A DNA stretch of 64,000 nucleotides, from assembly GCF_030166655.1 (NCBI RefSeq), contig NZ_CP126446.1, positions 3,906,001-3,970,000 of the forward strand. Direction: 5' to 3'. Each line of letters opens with the position of its first letter. Positions within the stretch are counted from its first letter, which is position 1. The notes under the pieces were generated by a model, which did not search any database, had not been told where the DNA came from, and was given only the letters and a program-made list of their open reading frames with translations. A program made the position numbers and the translations under genes. Of this stretch, positions 24,792 to 33,446 are shown one piece after another. This stretch comes from Pontibacillus chungwhensis. Its GTDB lineage: Bacteria > Bacillota > Bacilli > Bacillales > BH030062.

Positions 24792-25787
24792 ATGTATACA
24801 TTCTTATCTCGTTCTCCGTTCCTTGGAGGAATTGGGTTTACCTTTATATTAGCCGCTTTCGGAATTTTACTGGCTGGGCTACCAGGCTTTCAGTACATTG
24901 GCGCTTTAGCCACTTCCATTCTGTTAGCGATTTTGTTTCGCCAATTGTTCGGTTATCCTACAGCCCTTGCTTCTGGTTTGCAATTTTCCACGAAGAAATT
25001 ACTTCGGGTTGCGATTATTTTATTCGGATTGAAACTCAACATAGACGTTGTTTTAAATGAAGGTCTTGGCTTATTAGCTAAAGGAGCTGGCACGATTATT
25101 GTAGCTATAACCTTAACGATGATCCTGTCTCGCTGGTTTAAAGCAAATACAATGATCTCCATGCTTCTGGCCGTTGGAACAGGAGTATGTGGAGCTGCTG
25201 CGATCGCTGCTGTGTCTCCAATCTTAAAATCTAAAGAAGAAGACACTGCCTTAAGTGTTGGCATTATCGCCCTTGTAGGAACCATCTTTGGTATTGCCTA
25301 TACCATCATCGGTCCACTTCTTCCCCTATCAGCTGAACAGTACGGAATATGGTCTGGTTTGAGCCTGCATGAGATCGCTCACGTGGCACTAGCAGCTGAA
25401 CCGGCTGGCGAAGATGCTCTGGCTATGGCTCTCCTTGCGAAGTTAGGAAGGGTGCTGTTATTAATCCCTCTTTCCTTTATCCTTGTATTTTGGATGCGTC
25501 GTAAACGTCACGATGAGACAGAGGCACAAGTGAACTTCCCATGGTTCTTAATTGGTTTTATCGTCATGAGCTTAGTAGGGACGTATCTTTTAGGGGACGT
25601 CATTCCGACATCTGAAGCTTTCTTAACAGGGGTTTCACATGTCACAACATTCTTACTGGCCATGGCGATGAGTGGCCTCGGACTTAACGTAAGTCTAGCC
25701 AGTATTAAATCAAAAGCAATGCGCCCTCTTGCTGCAATGCTTATCACCTCTGTCGTACTGTCCTTTATGGCTTACTTTGTTTTATAA
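24792..25787 (+). CDS. YeiH family putative sulfate exporter
   Basis: The ~331-residue membrane protein of the UPF0324/YeiH family has about ten helices. Conserved stretches are RVAIILFGLKLNIDVVL, AVGTGVCGAAAIAAVSPIL, GLSLHEIAHVALAA and AMSGLGLNVSLASIK. Family members are named putative sulfate exporters, and the usual neighbour is a LysR regulator of the YeiE/CysL type, as here. ATG 24792 follows GGAGG by 8 bases; GTG 24783 lies inside that signal and is rejected. Transport of sulfate or a sulfonate is inferred from family naming, not from direct motifs. Confidence 0.88.
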   Translation: MYTFLSRSPFLGGIGFTFILAAFGILLAGLPGFQYIGALATSILLAILFRQLFGYPTALASGLQFSTKKLLRVAIILFGLKLNIDVVLNEGLGLLAKGAGTIIVAITLTMILSRWFKANTMISMLLAVGTGVCGAAAIAAVSPILKSKEEDTALSVGIIALVGTIFGIAYTIIGPLLPLSAEQYGIWSGLSLHEIAHVALAAEPAGEDALAMALLAKLGRVLLLIPLSFILVFWMRRKRHDETEAQVNFPWFLIGFIVMSLVGTYLLGDVIPTSEAFLTGVSHVTTFLLAMAMSGLGLNVSLASIKSKAMRPLAAMLITSVVLSFMAYFVL

Positions 25788-25830
25788 AGTGAAACCGTGA
25801 CACCCGCCCTGCCCCTTTTACGGGAAACGC

Positions 25831-25854
25831 ATATGGTATGAGAGAATACCATAT
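25831..25854. promoter_or_regulatory. Palindrome upstream of the yjcZ-like gene
   Basis: ATATGGTAT (25831-25839) and ATACCATAT (25846-25854) are perfect inverted arms with the spacer GAGAGA. The site ends 23 bases before the start codon, where a promoter is expected, and could be an operator. The right arm CATATTCC also resembles the -10 of a mother-cell sigma factor, but this is weak. Confidence 0.4.
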
Positions 25855-25877
25855 TCCAAATCAAAGAGGTGGAGCAC

Positions 25878-25979
25878 ATGTCTAACAGTTATGGTGGAGG
25901 ATTTGCTTTAGTAGTTGTGTTATTTATTCTTCTAATTATTATCGGCGCTGGAGCGTTCAGCGGCGGATACGGATACTAA
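25878..25979 (+). CDS. yjcZ: YjcZ family tiny transmembrane (sporulation-associated) protein
   Basis: The 33-residue protein starts MSNSYGGGFALVVVLFIL, has one hydrophobic helix (about 9-23), and ends GAFSGGYGY. This Gly/Tyr-flanked single-helix layout is the hallmark of the YjcZ/tiny-TM family found in spore-forming Bacillaceae, often expressed in sporulation. GAGGTGGAG precedes ATG 25878. Its stop codon is the first three bases of the 155-bp tandem repeat that follows. A palindrome lies just upstream. Family membership is clear; the molecular role is not known. Confidence 0.88.
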   Translation: MSNSYGGGFALVVVLFILLIIIGAGAFSGGYGY

Positions 25980-26214
25980 TCCCAAAAGCATAAGCCCCCC
26001 GGTTAGCAACGTATAGACTGGACTGAGCCGGCGTGAGATAAAGGAAACACGATGAGCATACGCGAATCGATGTTGACTTATCGATCAGAGGTGAGGGAAG
26101 TCTACTAGTTGCTGGGGACTGGAGCTAGATGTAATCCCAAAAGCATAAGCCCACCGGTTCGCAACGTATAGACTGGACTGGGCCGGCGTGAAATTTTGGA
26201 AACACAATGAGCAT
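25977..26214 (+). repeat. Tandem 155-bp repeat, candidate structured RNA
   Basis: Copy 1 (25977-26131) starts TAATCCCAAAAGCATAAGCC and contains AACGTATAGACTGGACTG, GGAAACACGATGAGCATA and an ATCGAT-N8-ATCGAT hairpin. Copy 2 (26132-26214) repeats the first ~80 bases with few changes, then meets a terminator. No ORF with a ribosome site is present. The high conservation outside coding DNA, together with CCGG...CCGG and other self-complementary blocks, suggests a structured element, but I do not recognise an RNA family. Confidence 0.55.
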
Positions 26215-26215
26215 A

Positions 26216-26252
26216 AGAAAGCGGGCACCCTTAAGGGATGCCCGCTTCTTTA
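26216..26252. terminator. Bidirectional terminator
   Basis: AAGCGGGCACCCTT and AAGGGATGCCCGCTT form a long stem with one internal mismatch. It ends both the plus-strand repeat region and the minus-strand DUF4003 gene. Confidence 0.85.
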
Positions 26253-27239
26253 TGATCCGTCTCCACCGCTTGAAACCACTGCAGAACTGCTAGCGAGAAC
26301 CGCCACCATTGCCGCTTGCTGAGCTTGGATAATGGCCTCCACCGCCGTATATAAACTGGTTTCTATGAACCCTGTATCTTCTGTCCGTTCACTAACAACC
26401 ATATTTGTGGCAACCTTTACGTTCATTTCAGGATACCATTTGAACAACTTCTCTTTTCCGAGCTTTTCGGATAGTTGTTGCACCTTAGCTACATACTCGG
26501 TTCCATCTTCCATTAAGGCCAACATCCCCATCTCAGGATAATAAGCTTGTTTTCCTTTTAAACCATGCTCCACGAATGCTGATTTTACTTGTAAAATTCG
26601 ATCAACCAGCACTTTCTCCGGCTCCTCTGAAGGAAGGGCAAGAATATGGCTAAGAAACTGTAGTTGATTCCCTTTTGTAAATCCTTTCTCATTTAAATGA
26701 GCGTAAAAGGCTTCTACATAATTAATAAGAGCCTCTTCCTCCTTATCCACTTCTCCTAACAGCACAGAAAGGGGATAATCGGTGTTCGTTGTCAGAAATG
26801 GATGTTCCACACGCATTCCTTTGTAAATCGAGCGGGCCCGCTCTACAAGGGGTGAATTTAATTCTTTATGTTTCAAGAAGTGAACCATAGCGGCAATATA
26901 GGTGAAGACCCCGCGCTGAAACTTCTCATCTACGAACCCTTCATATACTTCTAAGTATTTATGAAACATCTCTTCTGGTTCTTCAAAATAAATATCTAGC
27001 ATAGCGGCCGTCGTAAACCTGGCTTGCGACTTTAACGTTGAAAACATGCCTACTTGGTCTTTTATATAATCGCTCAGACGTATGAAACGTTCCATATCAA
27101 ACTCTTTTTCATTCACCATATACATAGAAGCAATCATCATATGGATTTGATTATTAGAGACTGACCACTTTAGCTTCTTTTTCAACCTATGAGTGATGTC
27201 TATATATCGATTCATCTTGTATGCTAACTGTTCTTCCAA
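26250..27239 (-). CDS. DUF4003 family protein
   Basis: The 329-residue, mostly alpha-helical protein looks like a member of the Bacillaceae DUF4003 family, with YKMNRYIDITHRLKKKLKWS at the start and YPLSVLLGEV in the centre. The C-terminal 40 residues (AIIQAQQAAMVAVLASSSAV...) form an amphipathic Ala/Ser-rich tail ending GGDGS. No enzymatic motif or signal peptide is seen, and no function is established. It starts with TTG 27239, preceded by AAGGAGCG at good spacing. It is monocistronic, ahead of the rib operon terminator. Confidence 0.75.
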   Translation of the reverse strand: MEEQLAYKMNRYIDITHRLKKKLKWSVSNNQIHMMIASMYMVNEKEFDMERFIRLSDYIKDQVGMFSTLKSQARFTTAAMLDIYFEEPEEMFHKYLEVYEGFVDEKFQRGVFTYIAAMVHFLKHKELNSPLVERARSIYKGMRVEHPFLTTNTDYPLSVLLGEVDKEEEALINYVEAFYAHLNEKGFTKGNQLQFLSHILALPSEEPEKVLVDRILQVKSAFVEHGLKGKQAYYPEMGMLALMEDGTEYVAKVQQLSEKLGKEKLFKWYPEMNVKVATNMVVSERTEDTGFIETSLYTAVEAIIQAQQAAMVAVLASSSAVVSSGGDGS

Positions 27240-27313
27240 GAAAACACGCTCCTTACCGTTCAGTTTCTAGTATAATCTACGGGCGTGTCCATTGTTTTGT
27301 TTCAAAAAATGTA

Positions 27314-27341
27314 AAAAAGAAGGCGTAGCGCCTTCTTTTTG
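27314..27341 (-). terminator. Terminator of the rib operon
   Basis: GAAGGCG and CGCCTTC pair around TAG, extended by AA/TT on each side, with a T-tract on the minus strand past the ribH stop. Confidence 0.85.
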
Positions 27342-27348
27342 TTCTGCC

Positions 27349-27819
27349 TTATCCTTCAAACGATTTGTTTAGCGTAGCCATTTCGATCGCAGCTGTAGCT
27401 GCCTCAAATCCTTTATTCCCAGCTTTTGTACCCGCACGTTCAATCGCTTGTTCAATCGTTTCCGTTGTAATGACTCCGAAAATAACAGGAACTCCTGTCT
27501 GCATCGCAGCTTGAGAAACTCCTTTGGCCGCTTCTCCGCAAACGTAATCAAAGTGTGGAGTAGATCCACGAATAACGGCTCCAAGTGTAATAACTGCGTC
27601 GTATTTCCCCGTATCCGCCATGCGTTTTGCGATCATCGGGATTTCAAAAGCGCCTGGTACATAAGCTACGTCTACGTCCTCTTCTGCTACCCCATGACGC
27701 TTAAGGGCGTCTTGAGCTCCTTCGTTTAATTTACTTGTGATGAAATCATTGAAACGTCCAACAACAATTCCTACTTTTAAACCTGTACCAACTAAGTTGC
27801 CTTCAAATGTTTGTCCCAT
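27349..27819 (-). CDS. ribH: 6,7-dimethyl-8-ribityllumazine synthase
   Basis: This 156-residue subunit condenses 5-amino-6-ribitylaminouracil with 3,4-dihydroxy-2-butanone 4-phosphate, the penultimate step of riboflavin synthesis, and usually forms an icosahedral 60-mer. [50 protein letters not shown] with the catalytic His, and [24 protein letters not shown] are all typical. AGGAGGACG precedes ATG 27819. It is the last gene of the operon, 12 bases after ribBA. Confidence 0.97.
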   Translation of the reverse strand: MGQTFEGNLVGTGLKVGIVVGRFNDFITSKLNEGAQDALKRHGVAEEDVDVAYVPGAFEIPMIAKRMADTGKYDAVITLGAVIRGSTPHFDYVCGEAAKGVSQAAMQTGVPVIFGVITTETIEQAIERAGTKAGNKGFEAATAAIEMATLNKSFEG

Positions 27820-27831
27820 GTTTACGTCCTC

Positions 27832-29025
27832 CTAATAGTGAAATAGATGTCCTAATTTGGATTGTTTTGTGCTTAAATACCGCTCATTCTCTTCGCGTCT
27901 TTCGATTTGAATCGGAACGCGGTCGACAACTTCTAGACCATACCCTTTTAGACCTGTAATTTTCTTAGGGTTGTTCGTGAGTAAGTTTAATTGAGTAATG
28001 CCAAGGTCTTTTAAGATTTGAGCTCCAATACCATAGTCTCTAAGATCTGCTGCGAAACCTAGCTTTTCATTCGCTTCGACTGTATCCAGTCCTTGTTCTT
28101 GCAATTTATAAGCGTGCATCTTGTTCAGAAGACCAATGCCACGACCTTCCTGACGCATATAAAGAAGGACCCCTTTACCAGCTTCATCAATTTGCTTTAA
28201 AGCAGCATGCAGCTGTGGTCCACAGTCACATCGATACGAACCGAATACGTCACCTGTTAGGCATTCTGAATGAACACGGACTAGAGTTGGCTCATCTGGT
28301 TGAATGTCCCCTTTCACAAGGGCCACATGTTCTTTGCCATCAATCTCATTTGAATAGCCAACAGCTCGGAACTCTCCGTATTCAGTCGGTAAATTAATTT
28401 CTACTTCACGCTGGACTAGCTTTTCTTCACGGTTTCGATATTGAATAAGATCTTGGATCGTAATCATCTTTAAATCATGTTCGTCTGCCATCTTACGAAG
28501 ATCTGGTACGCGTGCCATTTCACCGTCGTCTTTAATAATTTCACAGATGACACCAGCCGGTTGTCCACCTGCTAGCTTCGCTAGATCCACTGCGGCTTCT
28601 GTATGACCTGCTCGTCTAAGCACGCCTCCTTCTTTAGCTAAGAGAGGGAAGACGTGACCTGGTCGTTTGAAGTCTTGTGATTTTGCCTCTGGACTTAGAA
28701 GCTGTTGAACCGTGACGGAGCGCTCTGCAGCTGATATTCCGGTTGAAGTTGTTTTGTGATCAATACTGACCGTAAACGCTGTACCGTGAGGGTCTGTGTT
28801 GCGCTCAACCATCGGAAACAGTTCTAAGCGATCAGCAAGTTCTTCTGTTACAGGTGTACACACGAGCCCTTTCCCGTAGGTGATCATAAAATTAATGACT
28901 TCAGGGGTGGCGTGTTCAGCAAGGGCAATAAGGTCTCCTTCATTCTCACGATCTTCATCATCACAAACAATGACGACCTTCCCTTGTTTCAAATCGTTTA
29001 GTGCATCTTGTATCGAATCGAACAT
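27832..29025 (-). CDS. ribBA: Bifunctional 3,4-dihydroxy-2-butanone-4-phosphate synthase / GTP cyclohydrolase II
   Basis: The 397-residue fusion supplies both precursors of riboflavin. The N-terminal RibB domain (about 1-200) shows [20 protein letters not shown] and [24 protein letters not shown]. The C-terminal RibA domain shows [20 protein letters not shown] with the zinc cysteines, then GPQLHAAL and [19 protein letters not shown]. The length and order are as in B. subtilis. It lies 26 bases after ribE, with GGAGTG before ATG 29025. Confidence 0.97.
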   Translation of the reverse strand: MFDSIQDALNDLKQGKVVIVCDDEDRENEGDLIALAEHATPEVINFMITYGKGLVCTPVTEELADRLELFPMVERNTDPHGTAFTVSIDHKTTSTGISAAERSVTVQQLLSPEAKSQDFKRPGHVFPLLAKEGGVLRRAGHTEAAVDLAKLAGGQPAGVICEIIKDDGEMARVPDLRKMADEHDLKMITIQDLIQYRNREEKLVQREVEINLPTEYGEFRAVGYSNEIDGKEHVALVKGDIQPDEPTLVRVHSECLTGDVFGSYRCDCGPQLHAALKQIDEAGKGVLLYMRQEGRGIGLLNKMHAYKLQEQGLDTVEANEKLGFAADLRDYGIGAQILKDLGITQLNLLTNNPKKITGLKGYGLEVVDRVPIQIERREENERYLSTKQSKLGHLFHY

Positions 29026-29051
29026 ATTCGTTCACTCCATTTTTGTGAGGA

Positions 29052-29699
29052 TTATTTAAATCCGTTTTCTTCTAGAAATCCAGCTGTAATGGTTGAGGGG
29101 TTCGTCTGTTGTTGTTTCGATAGGAAATTCACAACATATTTACCGAGCATATCAATCTCCATATTCACTTGGTCTCCTGTTCCCTTCTTACCGAGCACCG
29201 TGTGTTCAACAGTATGAGGAATAAGAGAAATCGTAATCGTTTGGTTCTCAACTCCAAATACCGTTAAGCTTGTGCCGTCTACAGCTACGGATCCTTTATA
29301 GACAAAGTAATCCATCAGCTCTTCCGGCAGTTCGATCGTATAGTAAATGGCATTGGATTCTTGTTTCTTACTCGTTATGGTGCCCACACCATCAACGTGT
29401 CCTGAAACCATATGACCACCGAAACGACCATCAGCTTTCATGGAGCGCTCAAGGTTCACAGGACTCCCGGTGCCGAGCTCATTTAAGTTTGTAGCATGGA
29501 ACGTCTCAGGCATCACATCAAACCGCGCTTCTGTCTGAGTAAAATCCGTTACCGTTAAGCATACGCCGTTTACGGAAATGCTATCCCCGAGATGTACATC
29601 TTCTACTACCGTTTTAGCATCAACGGTTATTTCCATTGCTTCTTGCCCTTTTTTGATTCCTTTCACAGAACCTACTTCTTCAATAATTCCAGTAAACAT
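29052..29699 (-). CDS. ribE: Riboflavin synthase alpha subunit
   Basis: The 215-residue protein dismutates two lumazine molecules to riboflavin. It has two similar lumazine-binding halves: MFTGIIEEVGSVKGI...SVNGVCLTV with MPETFHATNL in the first, and MVSGHVDGVGTI...AVDGTSLTV with LIPHTVEHT in the second. The frame is open to 29750, but MFTGIIEEVG is the universal start and AGAGGTGAAACG lies before ATG 29699. It nearly abuts ribD, whose stop is 10 bases upstream. Confidence 0.97.
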   Translation of the reverse strand: MFTGIIEEVGSVKGIKKGQEAMEITVDAKTVVEDVHLGDSISVNGVCLTVTDFTQTEARFDVMPETFHATNLNELGTGSPVNLERSMKADGRFGGHMVSGHVDGVGTITSKKQESNAIYYTIELPEELMDYFVYKGSVAVDGTSLTVFGVENQTITISLIPHTVEHTVLGKKGTGDQVNMEIDMLGKYVVNFLSKQQQTNPSTITAGFLEENGFK

Positions 29700-29709
29700 C
29701 GTTTCACCT

Positions 29710-30801
29710 CTATTGATTAGGTTTTGATACGATTTTGATGTCGTTGCCAAGATGAATCACTTCTTCGATCTTTAGGGACATTGCTTCTTCTAAGGAATGT
29801 ATTCCTTGGCCGCCAATTGGAGTTGGGGCATCATGCCCTCCAATCACTTTAGGTGCGATGTAGGTGATCATTTGCTGAACCATGCCTGCTCGTACAAACG
29901 CATCATTCACAGTTGCTCCGCCTTCTACATACAAGGAAGTGACCCCTTTTTCACCAAGCAGATGCATCACGTCTTCAATCGCTATAGTAGGACTCGTCAT
30001 CGTGATGACTTCTACATGGGAATAAGCGTTATACGCCTCTTTCTTTACTTGATCAACTTGATTCCCCGTTATAATCCAAGTAGGGGCTTCAGGGTCCTGA
30101 ATTAAGGGAGTTTCTATAGGAGTGCGTAAATGTGTATCCAGTACAATTCGGATCGGGTTCTTTCCACCGTCAGGTAAGCGTGTTGTCAGCCTTGGCTGAT
30201 CCTTTATCACGGTGTTCACACCAACTAAAATAGCGTCATGCTTATGACGATCCTTATGGACATCTGCGCGCGCTTCTTCACCTGTAATCCACTTGCTCTC
30301 ACCTGTGGCTGTTGCAATCTTTCCGTCTAACGTCATCGCGCTTTTAAGAGTTACATAAGGTATTTTAGTTGATATAAAGTGATAAAAGACTTCGTTCAAG
30401 TTGTCAGCCTCTTCTTTTAATACATCCGTGACCACTTCAATACCAGCTTCCCTAAGCTTCTTGATCCCTCTCCCTGCTACTTGTGGATTTGGATCAAGGG
30501 TCGCCACAACAGCTCGCTTAATTCCGGCTTCTACAATCCGGTCGGCACATGGAGGTGTCCTTCCATGATGGCTACATGGCTCAAGGGTTACATAAATGGT
30601 TGCACCTTCAGCATCTCGTCCAGCCATATCTAGCGCATGGACCTCAGCATGGGCATGGCCTGCTTTCAAATGCGCTCCCATACCAACCACTTCTCCATCC
30701 TTCACTACTACAGCACCAACGGATGGATTCGGGGAGGTCTGCCCGATTGTGGCCTGAGCCATTTCAATTGCCGTTCTCATATACCTCTCGTCCTGGTTCA
30801 C
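29710..30801 (-). CDS. ribD: Bifunctional pyrimidine deaminase/reductase RibD
   Basis: This 363-residue enzyme performs the second and third steps of riboflavin synthesis. The N-terminal deaminase has zinc ligands in GHAEVHALDMAG and EPCSHHGRTPPCADRIVEAG. The C-terminal reductase begins at about residue 145 (VTLKSAMTLDGKIATATGESKW) and contains DAILVGVNTV and LYVEGGATVNDAFV. GTG 30801 follows AAGGAGGTGGGA. It is the first gene of the operon, directly downstream of the FMN riboswitch and its terminator. Confidence 0.97.
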   Translation of the reverse strand: MNQDERYMRTAIEMAQATIGQTSPNPSVGAVVVKDGEVVGMGAHLKAGHAHAEVHALDMAGRDAEGATIYVTLEPCSHHGRTPPCADRIVEAGIKRAVVATLDPNPQVAGRGIKKLREAGIEVVTDVLKEEADNLNEVFYHFISTKIPYVTLKSAMTLDGKIATATGESKWITGEEARADVHKDRHKHDAILVGVNTVIKDQPRLTTRLPDGGKNPIRIVLDTHLRTPIETPLIQDPEAPTWIITGNQVDQVKKEAYNAYSHVEVITMTSPTIAIEDVMHLLGEKGVTSLYVEGGATVNDAFVRAGMVQQMITYIAPKVIGGHDAPTPIGGQGIHSLEEAMSLKIEEVIHLGNDIKIVSKPNQ

Positions 30802-30828
30802 ATTCCCACCTCCTTATCTTTGTCCATA

Positions 30829-30866
30829 TAAAAAACCCTGAGGAAGATACACTTGCCCCAGGGTCT
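30829..30866 (-). terminator. Riboswitch-controlled terminator ahead of ribD
   Basis: On the minus strand ACCCTGGGG pairs with CCTCAGGGT across a short loop and is followed by TTTTTTAT. It is 30 bases before the ribD start and 90 bases after the FMN aptamer, so it is the attenuation hairpin. Confidence 0.88.
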
Positions 30867-30955
30867 CATGTGAGTGTTTTAAAAAAACGGACATACGTCC
30901 AGAATTTTCTGACTACGGCTGGTTTTATACTTATCACCAGTAAAGTCTACTCCTA

Positions 30956-31098
30956 TTCCTTCTCCCATCCGGACTTTAACCGTCGGCTTTGGTTTCTCAC
31001 CAAATCAACCGCAAAGCGTACTCTGCGGGTCGCGGGCTAGCAAGGCAAAAGCTTGATCACCGCCGGTTGGGATTTTCACCCGACCCCGAAGGAACTAT
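30956..31098 (-). ncRNA. FMN riboswitch (RFN element)
   Basis: Read on the minus strand, the conserved RFN blocks occur in order: CCTTCGGGGTCGGGTGAAA, CCCAACCGGCGGTGAT, AGCCCGCGACCC, GGTGAGAAACC, AAGCCGACGGTTAAAGTCC and GGATGGGAGAAGGA. These form the six-helix FMN aptamer. With FMN bound, the downstream terminator is expected to form and shut off ribDEBAH. Confidence 0.97.
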
Positions 31099-31210
31099 TC
31101 GATTATCAAAATACGATTGTACACCTACACTATAATTTATTTTACAACCACACGCAACGAAAAGACACCGCTATCTGGCCGAATCACTTCCCTGCTCTAA
31201 AGTGCTAAAT

Positions 31211-31259
31211 GGTGTCTGACACCCTTTCGCGCTGTAAACCAGTGAAGGGTGTCAGACAC
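31211..31259. repeat. GGTGTCTGACACCCTTTC palindrome
   Basis: Left arm 31211-31228 and right arm 31244-31259 (GAAGGGTGTCAGACAC) are complementary. It lies downstream of the OsmC gene and upstream of the FMN riboswitch promoter region. Confidence 0.75.
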
Positions 31260-31283
31260 ACTGGGCCGCTTTAGTGCAGTGAA

Positions 31284-31730
31284 TCATTTTACAGTAAGAG
31301 TTGGATCTAGAGAAATCTTTACATTCCCTTTTACTGCTCGAGAGATCATACAGCTTGATTCAGCTTTTTCAACGAGCTTTTTAAGCTTCTCAAACTGTTC
31401 CTCTGTTGCCTCTTCTTTCAGAGAAACGACGGGACGATGAATGATTTCATCATATGAAATGACGCCTTTCGTTACATCTACAATTCCTTCTGAGGTCATG
31501 CTCATTTCGTTTAGCGGAAGCTCAGCGCGCTCAATCATTGCCCCGAGGGTGATGATATAGCACGTCGCAGCCGCTCCTAAGAGCATTTCGTCAGGATTAG
31601 TCCCGATCCCTGGTCCGTCCATTTCAGGCGGAATTGAAATTTCTGTTTTAAGTCGATCTGTTTCGATCTCCCCCACTGTATTACGGCCACCAGGCCACTG
31701 TGCAGTAAGTTGAAAATGATGCTTCGGCAT
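31284..31730 (-). CDS. OsmC family peroxiredoxin-like protein
   Basis: The 148-residue OsmC/Ohr-fold protein probably reduces organic hydroperoxides through a cysteine pair. The two catalytic cysteines are present: Cys57 in LLGAAATCYII and Cys127 in ESSCMISRAVKGN. Early residues HFQLTAQWPGG and PDEMLLGAAATC fit the SACOL1771-like branch. The frame opens at 31787, but AAGGAGGC lies 7 bases before ATG 31730 and the longer start has no ribosome site. It is monocistronic. Confidence 0.88.
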   Translation of the reverse strand: MPKHHFQLTAQWPGGRNTVGEIETDRLKTEISIPPEMDGPGIGTNPDEMLLGAAATCYIITLGAMIERAELPLNEMSMTSEGIVDVTKGVISYDEIIHRPVVSLKEEATEEQFEKLKKLVEKAESSCMISRAVKGNVKISLDPTLTVK

Positions 31731-31817
31731 GTGAGTGCCTCCTTCTTCTACTAAAACAATCTTCCCCAAACGTATCACACCTCCCACTTAAAACAAAGTC
31801 ACCCGCTTTAACACAAT

Positions 31818-31885
31818 AGAGCAGTGCAGGGTGTCAGACACCCTGCACTGCTCTAAAGCATCATAGCGTGCCTGACACCCTTTAG
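31818..31885. repeat. 37-bp near-perfect palindrome plus part copy of the GTGTCTGACACC family
   Basis: Bases 31818-31835 and 31837-31854 are exact complements around a single A, containing GCAGGGTGTC. A second fragment CGTGCCTGACACCCTTTAG follows at 31867-31885. They separate the divergent OsmC and CrtI-like genes. Confidence 0.8.
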
Positions 31886-31954
31886 CCTACTAACGTGAGA
31901 CAGGGTTACTGGGGTGTTGTATAATGTTTGGAAAGTATGGAAAGGGGTGAGGGA

Positions 31955-33424
31955 ATGGAGCGGTATGATGTGATTGTGGTTGGGGCTGGATTTGGCGGAT
32001 TAACGTCTGCTGCTTTGTTAGCGAAGGCTGGGTTTTCCGTTGGGGTCCTTGAAGCTTCTAATGAACTTGGTGGATGTGCAGGCAAATTTGACCGACATGG
32101 GTATCGCTTCGGAGCCGGTGCAACGGTCGGGATGGGTTTTGAAGAAGGCGGTGTTTTGAAGCGTCTCTTTGAGGAACTGGATGTAGAATTACCGCCCATG
32201 ACTTCGCTTGATACGATCATGAATATTTACACGCCCCATGATACCATTCACTATTACCAGGAAACGGAACGTTGGTTTCAAGAAGTAGACCGTGTTTTCC
32301 CTAATCGCAGCGAGCAAGTCAAGCGCTTTTACAATGAAGTGTTTAAAATTGGCGAACGAATTGATCGGCTTCTTCTGGACCTCCCTGTCTTCCCGCCCAA
32401 TAGATGGAGAGATTGGCCGAAGCTTTTCAAGTACGTTAATGCTAATTCGGTTGCCCTTACGCCGTACCTGACCCAAACCGTTATGGATCGCTTGAAGGCC
32501 TATAACCTCCATCAAGACGAAATGTTTCTGTCTTTCTTAAATGGTCAACTGATGGACAGTGTTCAAACAACAGCGGCTCATTGCCCGGCTTTCTTAGGTT
32601 ATGCGGCCCTTCAAACCTTTCATAAAGGGGCCTTTTCAGTCGAAGGAGGACTCGCGACCATCGCCGAGAAATTAGCTGACTCCATTAAAGCAAATGGTGG
32701 GGATGTGTTACTCAGACGACCTGCACAACGGATTGTCCCCCAAGTGGACGGCTGGATGGTCTCAAGCAGAAGGGAACGCCAGTATCAAGCGGGTAGGGTC
32801 ATCTTAAATAACTCCCTCCATAATTTCCACCATCTGTTCGAGGATTCCGTACACAAACAATCTGTTGTACAAAAGGATGATTTAACGGCTTCCTGGGGAG
32901 CCTTTATGCTCTACCTTGGTGTTGAAGACGTTTACCCAGGAGATGTGCTTTATCACCAGATTATTCAGGATCAAAACAAACCTTTATCAGAGGGAAATCA
33001 ATTCCTCCTCTCCTTTTCTGGCAAAAACGACCGGAGAATGGCTCCAGAAAACAAGAGGGCCATCACCATCTCAACGCATACCGAAGTTGCCCAGTGGTGG
33101 AAACGGGATGACTACGAAGCATTAAAAGAAACCTATACAGAACGCATTCTAACTGGCATTGAACAATATTTCCCTTCATTCAGATCGACCATTGATGTTT
33201 TGATGCCAGGAACCCCTGTTACATTTGAACGTTTCGTTAAGCGTGATAAAGGACGTGTAGGAGGGTATATTCCAGATGGTCGCTTCAGCTGGTTGAAGAG
33301 CCAATCGATCTACACCGGACTTGAAGGAGTTTATGCTTGCGGAGATACGGTTTTCCCTGGAGCGGGGACACTCGGAACTTCCTTATCCGGTTGGATGGTC
33401 GCAAACGAAATTCAAAAGAGCTAA
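31955..33424 (+). CDS. FAD-dependent phytoene desaturase/CrtI-like oxidoreductase
   Basis: The 489-residue product starts with a dinucleotide-binding motif YDVIVVGAGFGGLTSAALLAK and an FAD-contact stretch VLEASNELGGCAGKFDRHGYRFGAGATV, and ends with YACGDTVFPGAGTLGTSLSGW, the C-terminal FAD motif of the CrtI/CrtN/all-trans-retinol saturase family. Members desaturate or oxidise carotenoids, but no carotenoid gene is adjacent, so the substrate is open. GGGGTGAGGGA precedes ATG 31955; the in-frame ATG 31928 lacks a ribosome site. A bidirectional terminator follows. Confidence 0.85.
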   Translation: MERYDVIVVGAGFGGLTSAALLAKAGFSVGVLEASNELGGCAGKFDRHGYRFGAGATVGMGFEEGGVLKRLFEELDVELPPMTSLDTIMNIYTPHDTIHYYQETERWFQEVDRVFPNRSEQVKRFYNEVFKIGERIDRLLLDLPVFPPNRWRDWPKLFKYVNANSVALTPYLTQTVMDRLKAYNLHQDEMFLSFLNGQLMDSVQTTAAHCPAFLGYAALQTFHKGAFSVEGGLATIAEKLADSIKANGGDVLLRRPAQRIVPQVDGWMVSSRRERQYQAGRVILNNSLHNFHHLFEDSVHKQSVVQKDDLTASWGAFMLYLGVEDVYPGDVLYHQIIQDQNKPLSEGNQFLLSFSGKNDRRMAPENKRAITISTHTEVAQWWKRDDYEALKETYTERILTGIEQYFPSFRSTIDVLMPGTPVTFERFVKRDKGRVGGYIPDGRFSWLKSQSIYTGLEGVYACGDTVFPGAGTLGTSLSGWMVANEIQKS

Positions 33425-33446
33425 TCCAATGGATTAGCTCTTTTCA
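33419..33446. terminator. Bidirectional terminator
   Basis: AGCTAATCC and GGATTAGCT pair around AAT and are followed by CTTTTC. It overlaps the ends of the convergent CrtI-like and MFS genes. Confidence 0.8.
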
